A DNA stretch of 64,000 bases from CAADGV01 sp040290295. GTDB taxonomy: Bacteria > Bacteroidota > Ignavibacteria > UBA10030 > UBA6906. Below, piece after piece: positions 15,987 to 22,892 of this stretch; the first letter of the stretch is position 1, and each line of letters opens with the position of its first letter. Under the pieces are notes generated by a model. That model worked only from the letters and a program-made list of their open reading frames with translations, did no database searches and was not told where the DNA came from. Location of the stretch: positions 155,037 through 219,036 of the forward strand of contig PSMW01000001.1 of assembly GCA_040290295.1 (NCBI GenBank), given 5' to 3'. Position numbers and translations under genes: made by a program.

Positions 15987-17642
15987 ATGGCGCAGATCGG
16001 ATCGGCAATCAAACGCACTCCTGCGTTTCAGAAGAACGAGGAGCATCTTCGCTCGCTCATTGCCATGATGCACGAACGAGCAGCCAAGGTGAAAGTAGGC
16101 GGTGGTCCGGTAGCCATCGAGAAACTTCATCAGAAGGGAAAGCTGACGGCGCGCGAACGTATCGCGAAACTCGTCGATCCGGGCAGTGACTTTCTCGAGG
16201 TCGGATTGTTCGCGGCATACGAGATGTACGAAGAGTACGGCGGCGCGCCGTCGTCGGGTACGGTGTTCGGCATCGGGAAAATTCACGGTCGCGACGTGGT
16301 GATCGTTGCCAACGACGCAACGGTGAAAGCCGGCGCATGGTTTCCCATCACCACAAAAAAAAATCTGCGCGCTCAAGAGATCGCCATCGAGAATCGCCTG
16401 CCGATCGTGTATTTGGTGGACTCCGCCGGTGTGTTTCTCCCGTTGCAGAGCGAAATCTTTCCGGACAAGGAGCATTTCGGCCGCATCTTCCGAAACAATG
16501 CGGTGATGTCCTCCCTCGGCATCACGCAGATCGCCGCGATTATGGGTCCGTGTGTTGCCGGCGGCGCCTACTTGCCGATCATGAGCGACGAGGCGCTGAT
16601 CGTCGATAAAACCGGCAGCGTGTTTCTTGCCGGTTCTCATCTGGTCAAGGCGGCCATTGGCGAAGAGATCGATAACGAAGCACTTGGTGGCGCCACCGTG
16701 CACTGTGAGATCAGCGGCGTCACCGATCATAAGATGGTGAATGACGATGAAGCACTCCAAAAAATTCGAAGCATCATCAGCAAGCTGGGGCACCGCCCGC
16801 ACGCACCGTTCGATCGCAGCGAATCCGTTCCACCCACATTCCCACTCGAAGAGATCTACGGGTTGCTTCCTTCGGATCGCACCAAGCCGTACGACATGTA
16901 CGAGGTTCTCGCCCGCCTCCTCGACGGCAGTGAACTGGACGAGTACAAGGCGAGCTATGGCAAAACCATCATTACGGGCTACGCTCGAATCGATGGATGG
17001 GCAGTCGGGATTGTTGCCAACCAACGAGCGGTGGTCAAGACCGCGAAAGGTGAGATGCAAGTGGGCGGCGTCATCTATAGCGATAGCGCGGACAAGGCAA
17101 CGCGGTTTATTCTCAATTGCAATCAGAAACTTATTCCCCTTGTCTTCTTTCAAGATGTTACCGGCTTCATGGTGGGGAGTCGAGCTGAACATGGCGGCAT
17201 CATCAAGGATGGAGCGAAGATGGTCAATGCTGTTGCCAATAGTGTGGTGCCGAAGTTCACATTCATGGTCGGCAACAGCTACGGGGCAGGCAACTACGCT
17301 ATGTGCGGCAAGGCGTACGATCCGCGATTGATCTATGCTTGGCCCACCGCGCAGATTGCGGTGATGGGTGGGAAACAGGCAAGCGAAACACTCTTGAGCA
17401 TCAAGCTGCAGCAAATGGAAAAAGGGGGCAAGCATATTTCGACAGAAGAACAGCAAGCCTTGCTCGCCGAAATTCAGGCACGGTACGAAAAGGAAACCGA
17501 TCCATATTTTGCTGCTGCACGCTTATGGGTGGATGGCATCATCGATCCGACCGAGACGCGCAAGGTCGTCTCGACCGGCATTGCGATGGCGGCACACAAT
17601 CCCAACATCCCACAATTCAATCTCGGCGTCATTCAAACGTAA
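15987..17642 (+). CDS. Acyl-CoA carboxylase carboxyltransferase (beta) subunit, methylcrotonyl-CoA type
   Basis: A 551-residue biotin-dependent carboxyltransferase. The N half reads LTARERIAKLVD, LEVGLFAAYEMY, and PLQSEIFPDKEHFGRIF, which follows methylcrotonyl-CoA carboxylase beta (and relatives) rather than propionyl-CoA carboxylase. The C half has the oxyanion regions (FFQDVTGFMVG, GNSYGAGNYAMCG, WPTAQIAVMGG). It transfers carboxyl from biotin to an acyl-CoA; the biotin carboxylase/carrier (alpha) subunit is not in the window. The start ATG at 15987 is four bases after the acyl-CoA dehydrogenase stop. Possible substrates are 3-methylcrotonyl-CoA from leucine or a similar branched acyl-CoA; acetyl- or propionyl-CoA cannot be excluded. 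Confidence 0.88.
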   Translation: MAQIGSAIKRTPAFQKNEEHLRSLIAMMHERAAKVKVGGGPVAIEKLHQKGKLTARERIAKLVDPGSDFLEVGLFAAYEMYEEYGGAPSSGTVFGIGKIHGRDVVIVANDATVKAGAWFPITTKKNLRAQEIAIENRLPIVYLVDSAGVFLPLQSEIFPDKEHFGRIFRNNAVMSSLGITQIAAIMGPCVAGGAYLPIMSDEALIVDKTGSVFLAGSHLVKAAIGEEIDNEALGGATVHCEISGVTDHKMVNDDEALQKIRSIISKLGHRPHAPFDRSESVPPTFPLEEIYGLLPSDRTKPYDMYEVLARLLDGSELDEYKASYGKTIITGYARIDGWAVGIVANQRAVVKTAKGEMQVGGVIYSDSADKATRFILNCNQKLIPLVFFQDVTGFMVGSRAEHGGIIKDGAKMVNAVANSVVPKFTFMVGNSYGAGNYAMCGKAYDPRLIYAWPTAQIAVMGGKQASETLLSIKLQQMEKGGKHISTEEQQALLAEIQARYEKETDPYFAAARLWVDGIIDPTETRKVVSTGIAMAAHNPNIPQFNLGVIQT

Positions 17643-17669
17643 GAACCCCCACAGTGGAAGAGATCATCG

Positions 17670-18470
17670 ATGTGCACGTGTGTCAGACGGCTGATAGCAA
17701 GGAGCGTACGAGCAGTGTGCATTCTCGCCTGCACTGTGGTGGTCGCGTGGTCCAGCCGCGCGCAAGCGGACGGCGATGCATGTCGGTCGTTCGGCGAAAG
17801 TGTGGAGACCTTGGCGAGCTTCCTTGCACCTCTTGTGCTGCCGAAGGTCGTACAGGACGATTTTCTCTTGAGGGACTATATCCGCAGCGAAGAGTTTCGA
17901 GCACTGCGGCGAGAACAAGACGACCTTCATGCCGTGGACGCGATCTTCGCAGAAGCCCTGCGATTGAGTTGGAACAATACCTACGAAGCGTTGTTTCTCT
18001 CGGCGGTGGCTACGATGGACCATCGTCGATTCGGTGTTCGGCTCCCGCTTCTCGGTCCGCTCCTTTGGGTGCCGCTGACGGCGGAATTCTCGGATGAGTG
18101 CGCCGCACGCGTGAATGCTCTTCCCCGCAAACTCTACGACGATACACCCGCAGGCACGATCGGGGATCGGGACAAGCTGCAGCATTTTTTCGGCTCGGCA
18201 CTCATCACGTTCGTGTTCGCATCGCGCGAAGCTGCCGAGCGCATCGGGGCGTTCATCGAATGGGGGGAGGATGTCGTGATCGTCGATGGTGCACTCGACG
18301 AACGCGACATCCGGGCAAATCGGCATGGACAAGAATTCGGTTTAGCACTTTTGAGCGACCGATCGGTCAAACCGTCGGCGTTCTTACGCTTCACTCTCGC
18401 CCGCAATGCTGCCGGGCTCCATGGGGAGAGCGCTCGTTGCGGTACGCGGATCATGCAGAAGGACCGATGA
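17670..18470 (+). CDS. Unknown exported protein with a DKLQHFFGS motif
   Basis: A 266-residue protein with a basic N-terminus and a hydrophobic stretch ending near AWSSRAQA, consistent with a signal peptide. I do not recognise the family. A notable block near residues 167-180 reads GDRDKLQHFFGSALI, resembling the D-K-x-x-H-F(x)G motif of several poorly known membrane/envelope families (for example YfiM/DUF2279-like), followed by DVVIVDGALDERDIRANRHGQEFG. The gene is 28 bp after the carboxylase subunit and overlaps the start of the NtrC-like regulator by ATGA, so their expression is coupled. No enzymatic role can be claimed. Confidence 0.7.
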   Translation: MCTCVRRLIARSVRAVCILACTVVVAWSSRAQADGDACRSFGESVETLASFLAPLVLPKVVQDDFLLRDYIRSEEFRALRREQDDLHAVDAIFAEALRLSWNNTYEALFLSAVATMDHRRFGVRLPLLGPLLWVPLTAEFSDECAARVNALPRKLYDDTPAGTIGDRDKLQHFFGSALITFVFASREAAERIGAFIEWGEDVVIVDGALDERDIRANRHGQEFGLALLSDRSVKPSAFLRFTLARNAAGLHGESARCGTRIMQKDR

Positions 18471-19834
18471 AATCCATTCTCGTTGTTGACGACGACAAAG
18501 CAATCCGCGACAGCTTGCGGATGATTCTCCAATACGCGAAGTACGAAGTCCATTTTGCCGAAGACGGTCAGAGTGCCCTTGCGCAGGTCGCCGCCTTGCC
18601 GCTCGATCTGGTGCTGCTCGACATCAAAATGGCCGGCATGGACGGACTGGAAGTTCTCCGTCGCATCAAAGAAATGGAACCCGATCTGCCTGTGGTCATG
18701 ATCTCGGGACATGGAACAATCGAAACTGCCGTCGAAGCCACGCGCATGGGCGCGTATGATTTCTTGCAGAAGCCTCTCGATAAGGAGAAGCTCTTGATCG
18801 TTGTGCGCAACGCCATCGAGAAGAAGCAACTTCTGCTCGAGAACAGGCGGATGAAGGAACGCGTCGAAGGAAAAGGTACGATTCTGGGTGAAAGTCCGAA
18901 GATCAAGGAAGTGCTCTCAAGCATCGAGCGCGTTGCACCGACCGATGCGCGCGTGCTGGTGACGGGAGAAAACGGCGTGGGCAAGGAGTTGGTTGCTCGC
19001 GCCATCCATCGCCTCAGTCGCCGGAAGGACAAGCCGTTGGTGGAAGTAAACTGTGCGGCTATCCCCAACGAACTCATCGAGTCGGAACTCTTCGGGCACG
19101 AGAAAGGATCGTTCACCGGAGCGACCGCGCAGCGGATCGGCAAGTTCGAACAGGCGGATGGCGGGACGATCTTCCTCGACGAAATCGGCGACATGAGCTT
19201 GAACGCACAAGCCAAAGTGCTGCGTGCACTCGAGGAGGGGAAAATCGAGCGGGTGGGTGGGACGCGTCAGATCGCTGTGGACGTACGGGTGCTTGCAGCA
19301 ACCAACAAGAATCTGTCGGAGATGATCAAGGAGGGGAAGTTTCGCGAGGACCTCTTCCATCGTCTCAACGTTATCCCCCTTCTTGTACCGCCGTTGCGCG
19401 AACGACGTGAGGATATTCCGCTCCTTGCCAATGCGTTCGCCGAAGAGATTTGCCAACGCTACGGCATGCCGCAGAAACGCTTCACCGACGATGCCCTCAT
19501 GCTCTTGAAGTCGATGGATTGGCCCGGCAACGTGCGCGAGCTACGCAACATCGTCGAGCGGCTCGTGATCATGATTGCTTCGACGACCATCGATGCAGCG
19601 CAGATCGAGCAGCGCGCTCCGGGGACGAAAACCCAATTCGACGACCTGCTCAACCTTGGCGGAACGTTTCAGGACTTCAAGGATCGTGCAGAAGCGGCGT
19701 ACATCAAGAAGATGTTGGAGCAGCATCATTGGAATATCAGCAAGACTGCGGAGGCGCTGGACATTCAGCGCAGCCATCTCTACAACAAGATGAAAAAGTT
19801 TGGATTGATGAGAGGGGATCTCAACGAGGAGTAA
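18467..19834 (+). CDS. NtrC/NtrX-family sigma-54-dependent response regulator (intact)
   Basis: A 455-residue protein. Receiver 1-120 (Asp8-Asp10 pocket, Asp52, HGTIETAVEATRMGAYDF, Lys in QKPLD), AAA+ domain from about 135 with Walker A TGENGVGKE, the sigma-54 contact loop GSFTGA, Walker B GGTIFLDEIGDM, arginine-finger region FREDLFHRLNV, then a Fis-type helix-turn-helix (WNISKTAEALDIQRSHLYNKMKK). The domain style is NtrX-like. All parts needed to activate sigma-54 promoters are present. No partner kinase is adjacent; the gene is coupled by ATGA overlap to the unknown exported protein. It ends 10 bp from the convergent rlmB gene. It serves as the internal comparator for the damaged regulator at 3018-4398. 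Confidence 0.95.
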   Translation: MKSILVVDDDKAIRDSLRMILQYAKYEVHFAEDGQSALAQVAALPLDLVLLDIKMAGMDGLEVLRRIKEMEPDLPVVMISGHGTIETAVEATRMGAYDFLQKPLDKEKLLIVVRNAIEKKQLLLENRRMKERVEGKGTILGESPKIKEVLSSIERVAPTDARVLVTGENGVGKELVARAIHRLSRRKDKPLVEVNCAAIPNELIESELFGHEKGSFTGATAQRIGKFEQADGGTIFLDEIGDMSLNAQAKVLRALEEGKIERVGGTRQIAVDVRVLAATNKNLSEMIKEGKFREDLFHRLNVIPLLVPPLRERREDIPLLANAFAEEICQRYGMPQKRFTDDALMLLKSMDWPGNVRELRNIVERLVIMIASTTIDAAQIEQRAPGTKTQFDDLLNLGGTFQDFKDRAEAAYIKKMLEQHHWNISKTAEALDIQRSHLYNKMKKFGLMRGDLNEE

Positions 19835-19844
19835 AGGCTCTTCG

Positions 19845-20588
19845 TCAGTGTTTCCCACACCGTTGACGCACCACTTCGTACATCACGATCGCGCCCGCTG
19901 CGGAAGCGTTCAGCGATGCAATCTTGCCGAGGAGCGGGATGCGCACCACGAAATCGCAGTGGTCCTTCACCAAGCGCCGCATCCCTCTCCCTTCGTTCCC
20001 CACAACTAACGCGATCGGCGATGTGTAATCCACCTCCGTGTAGAGCTTCTCGCCCGACGCATCCAGTCCGGTGATCCACAGGTGCTCTTGTTTGAGTTCC
20101 TCGATGGTGTGCATGATGTTCGTGACTTCTGCGATGGGGAGATGTTCGGTCGCTCCCGCCGAAGCTTTGACGACAGCGGCACTCACCGGCGCCGAGCGGT
20201 GCTTGGGTACGATCGCACCATGCACACCCGCGCACTCTGCCGTACGCACCAGGGCACCGAGGTTCTGCGGGTCTTCGATTTCGTCGAGCACCAAAACGAA
20301 TGGCTTCTCGTTCCGCTCGGCAGCACGCGCCAAAAGTTGTTCAACGGTCGAGTAGCTGTACGGCTTGCTCAAAAGTGCGATCACACCCTGCGTCTTTTGA
20401 TGCCCGACCAAGTCACGAAAGCGGTATCGATTCATCACAACAACGGGGATGTTCCTCGCTTGCGCCACTGCGCGAATGTCTTCGAGTTGCTTTCCTTGCA
20501 CTCCTTCGAGAAAGAGAATCTTCTCGATGGCTGTACCCGCTTTCAACGCTTCGAGGACGGGCTGCCTGCCGACGATGGTTTCCGCCAT
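19845..20588 (-). CDS. rlmB: 23S rRNA 2'-O-methyltransferase, TrmH/SpoU family (RlmB-like)
   Basis: A 247-residue SpoU-class enzyme. It has the N-terminal substrate-binding domain (IVGRQPVLEALKAGTAIEK), then the trefoil-knot domain with LDEIEDPQNLGALVRTAE (motif 1), VGNEGRGMRRLV (motif 2) and IPLLGKIASLNASAAGAI (motif 3). It methylates a ribose in rRNA, most likely G2251 by family resemblance. Start ATG at 20588 with GAGGTAA upstream. It converges on the NtrC-like gene with only 10 bp between stops and no hairpin seen there. Confidence 0.92.
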   Translation of the reverse strand: MAETIVGRQPVLEALKAGTAIEKILFLEGVQGKQLEDIRAVAQARNIPVVVMNRYRFRDLVGHQKTQGVIALLSKPYSYSTVEQLLARAAERNEKPFVLVLDEIEDPQNLGALVRTAECAGVHGAIVPKHRSAPVSAAVVKASAGATEHLPIAEVTNIMHTIEELKQEHLWITGLDASGEKLYTEVDYTSPIALVVGNEGRGMRRLVKDHCDFVVRIPLLGKIASLNASAAGAIVMYEVVRQRCGKH

Positions 20589-20658
20589 GATGTTACCTCA
20601 ATCGTAACCAACAACCAGCAATGATGCCTGCCGTTGCCACGCAGATCGAAGCCATGAC

Positions 20659-20856
20659 CTATTCTTGCATACCTTGACTTCGAAGCCTTCGCCCACGCCA
20701 TTTCTCGATCCCCCAACCAAACAGAAAAACGACGATACCGATGATGCTGAGATACAACTCGATCCAGAGAGTCGGACTGTTAATGCCAAGAACAAGTCCG
20801 GCAAACACGCAGGCGATGCCCAGCGCTTCCAGACTTTTCGCCACGAACAACATCAC
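20659..20856 (-). CDS. Small two-helix membrane protein
   Basis: 65 residues with two hydrophobic helices (about 5-25 and 33-50) and a basic tail (EKWRGRRLRSQ). The start overlaps the stop of the glutaredoxin-like gene by ATGA, which supports that it is a real gene. The family is not recognised. It lies in a chain of overlapping genes ending at lgt, and a further 70-bp stretch without a gene separates it from rlmB. Confidence 0.6.
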   Translation of the reverse strand: MMLFVAKSLEALGIACVFAGLVLGINSPTLWIELYLSIIGIVVFLFGWGIEKWRGRRLRSQGMQE

Positions 20857-21155
20857 GGTTCCTGAGCGTTGAGTGTGTCGATATCGTCCTCGAGAGTTGC
20901 AGGCTTGCCTTCTTTGGCGATCTGCTGAAAGCGAATCCTTACCATGTTTTCGTTCAACCGGTGTTTGAACGCGAAACGCTTATCGATGTGGATGACGGGG
21001 AAGTCCTCTTTGAACTCTTCGAAGTTCGCTTCACCCGGGAGCAGTTTGATGACACGCAGAGTGAAGGGAATCTCGCTCTGTACACGCTCCAAGACCTCTT
21101 GCGCTTCATCGCACAAGTGGCAATTGTCTTTCGAATAAAGCTCGACCAATATCAT
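20853..21155 (-). CDS. Glutaredoxin/thioredoxin-like protein (DUF836 type)
   Basis: 100 residues with a thioredoxin-fold start, ELYSKDNCHLCDEAQ, holding a Cys12-x-x-Cys15 pair, and a cis-proline region FPVIHID. It matches the short glutaredoxin family often found near membrane-biogenesis genes. It probably does thiol-disulphide exchange in the cytoplasm. Its start overlaps the stop of lgt by ATGA and its stop overlaps the small membrane protein start. Confidence 0.85.
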   Translation of the reverse strand: MILVELYSKDNCHLCDEAQEVLERVQSEIPFTLRVIKLLPGEANFEEFKEDFPVIHIDKRFAFKHRLNENMVRIRFQQIAKEGKPATLEDDIDTLNAQEP

Positions 21156-22009
21156 GATGCGGCAACCGACGATGGAGCCTTACGAGACAACAAGAGGATC
21201 CAGACCACGCCGACGACGAACAAGACGGCACTGATCAGTTGCGCCTCGGACAAACCGAACAGCAAACGCGGATTGAGCCGCAAGAACTCGACGCTGAAGC
21301 GAAACACGCTCGAAAGCACAAGGTAGATTGCGAACAGCATCCCATCCGGATACGATTTCTTCCGGAAGACCGACCACATCAGTGCGAAGCTGGCAACACC
21401 GAGGAGCATTTCGTACACGGGCGTTGGGTGACACGGTGTGTTTGCCGGGACGCCGTTCGGAAACTTTTCTATGATTTCGGGATACAATCGTCGCATTGCT
21501 TCCGACTCGTAGAAGATTCTGAACGCGCGATCGGGTGGGTAGGTGCCTCTCTCGTAATTCGTTCCCCACGGCAAATCGGTCGGGAAACCGTAATCGCCGT
21601 CCCCCGAAAAGTGACAGCCCAGCCGTGCGACACCGTAGGCAAGGAGCAACGCAACACCGAGCGCATCCAATACTTTCAAGATCGAAACCTTTTTCGCGCG
21701 CACATACACGACGACCGCGGCAATGCCGAGGGTGAAGCCGCCGTACCAAGTCAGTCCGCCGGCAGAAAACGCCATGCCGATAGGATCGAGAATGAACTCT
21801 CGCCAGTTCTCGATCAGATACAGCATCTTCGCTCCTGTGATGCCGAAGATCAGCGCGATGATGGTGATGTTGCTGGCGAGATGAGGGTCGATGCCCTTGC
21901 GCTTGAACTCCAGCGACAGGATGTAGCTGCCGATGAGAAAGCCGATGCCGAGCATCAAGCCATAGCTGTAAACCTTGATGGGTCCGATTTCGAAGAGGAT
22001 GGGGATCAT
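21152..22009 (-). CDS. lgt: Prolipoprotein diacylglyceryl transferase
   Basis: A 285-residue, multi-helix membrane enzyme starting MIPILFEIGPIKVYSYGLM. It contains the Lgt core GGLTWYGGFTLG, the ARLGCHFSGDGDYG segment that replaces the usual GRxGNxxxGEL region, HPTPVYEM, and RFSVEFLR near the C-terminus. It attaches diacylglycerol to the lipobox cysteine of prolipoproteins in the inner membrane, and a lipoprotein client is visible at 36110-36610. The start is set at 22009, where ATG overlaps the upstream stop (TGA), rather than the longer upstream extension, which does not look like Lgt. Confidence 0.93.
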   Translation of the reverse strand: MIPILFEIGPIKVYSYGLMLGIGFLIGSYILSLEFKRKGIDPHLASNITIIALIFGITGAKMLYLIENWREFILDPIGMAFSAGGLTWYGGFTLGIAAVVVYVRAKKVSILKVLDALGVALLLAYGVARLGCHFSGDGDYGFPTDLPWGTNYERGTYPPDRAFRIFYESEAMRRLYPEIIEKFPNGVPANTPCHPTPVYEMLLGVASFALMWSVFRKKSYPDGMLFAIYLVLSSVFRFSVEFLRLNPRLLFGLSEAQLISAVLFVVGVVWILLLSRKAPSSVAAS

Positions 22010-22398
22010 GCGATGATAAGTTCGACAAATGGATGTTTGGGAGATTGGAGGACCTTCATTTGCTTTGCCGTGCACTGCACCACGAAAGTGTTCGCTGTTC
22101 CATCGATGTGTGCGACCACGATCGTGTACGTTCCCTTCAGTCGTGGATAGTCTCTCACGAACTGCGCAGTACCCGTCGCAGGCAAATCCAAGCGCGGTGC
22201 CTTCAATCCCAGAATCTCGTAGCGAAGTTCCTTCTCGCCAACGTGTTCGCGTATCGAGAGCTCGTAGCGAAAGCTTGCAAAGACTTGGACCGTTTCGAGA
22301 GTTATCCGTGTCATCGGTGTCTGTCGCAGATCGTCGATGTAGGATGTGATGATGAGGCGGTATTCCAATGCGGGCGGTGCCTGCTTTTTTTTCGCCAT
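22006..22398 (-). CDS. Conserved-looking protein of unknown function upstream of lgt
   Basis: 130 residues, MAKKKQAPPALEYRLIIT at the start, no signal peptide or membrane helix, and a predicted alternating strand pattern through FASFRYELSIREHVGE and GTYTIVVAHIDG. I do not recognise it. Overlap with lgt by ATGA and a 10-bp gap to ptsN show it belongs to the same operon. Confidence 0.6.
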   Translation of the reverse strand: MAKKKQAPPALEYRLIITSYIDDLRQTPMTRITLETVQVFASFRYELSIREHVGEKELRYEILGLKAPRLDLPATGTAQFVRDYPRLKGTYTIVVAHIDGTANTFVVQCTAKQMKVLQSPKHPFVELIIA

Positions 22399-22408
22399 GG
22401 GGATCGGC

Positions 22409-22879
22409 TCATCCTTCGAAGTACGAATCCTCTTCCTGTTTGAACATTGTGATGATCTCCTGGGGTGAATTGACGGTGAGCAACTTGGTGCGAAACTCCG
22501 GTTTGTTCATGAGTCGAGAGATTCTGCTCAACAGTTTGATGTGAGGTCCGACCATGTTGGCGCGGCTGACCAGGAGGAACACCAAGCGCACGGGTTTCTC
22601 GTCGAGAGCTTCGTAATCGATCGGTTCGGCGGTGATGGCGAATGAACCGACGATATCCGACACCGCGTCGGTCTTGCCGTGCGGGATGGCGAAGCCGTCG
22701 CCCACGCCGGTGGACATGATCTTTTCGCGTTCGAAGACGGCTTCGCGCACCTTCTCCTTGTCGAGCACCTTCGGCGACTTGGCAACGATGTCGATCATGG
22801 CATTGATAACGTGATCTTTCGTCTTGCCCTCAAGATTGGTTACCACAAAGTCTTCGGTGAGCAGGTCGCTAATCTTCAT
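22409..22879 (-). CDS. ptsN: PTS IIA-type phosphocarrier/regulator (PtsN-like)
   Basis: A 156-residue fructose/mannitol-class EIIA domain: MKISDLLTEDFVV, DKEKVREAVFEREKIMSTGVGDG, and the phosphorylatable His67 in AIPHGKT, then LVFLLVSRAN. In genomes without sugar PTS permeases these proteins act in nitrogen/potassium-linked phosphorelays; no permease is visible here. The start is set at 22879 with an AGGAGCTC-like site upstream; the long upstream extension overlaps the neighbouring gene and is not IIA-like. It follows the nucleotidyltransferase/phosphomannomutase fusion after 13 bp. Confidence 0.9.
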   Translation of the reverse strand: MKISDLLTEDFVVTNLEGKTKDHVINAMIDIVAKSPKVLDKEKVREAVFEREKIMSTGVGDGFAIPHGKTDAVSDIVGSFAITAEPIDYEALDEKPVRLVFLLVSRANMVGPHIKLLSRISRLMNKPEFRTKLLTVNSPQEIITMFKQEEDSYFEG

Positions 22880-22892
22880 GCGTCGGGAGCTC

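Noticed and set aside
15957..17456. Long antisense open frame of about 500 codons
   Set aside because: It lies entirely opposite the carboxylase beta subunit, which has all family motifs; the antisense product resembles nothing.
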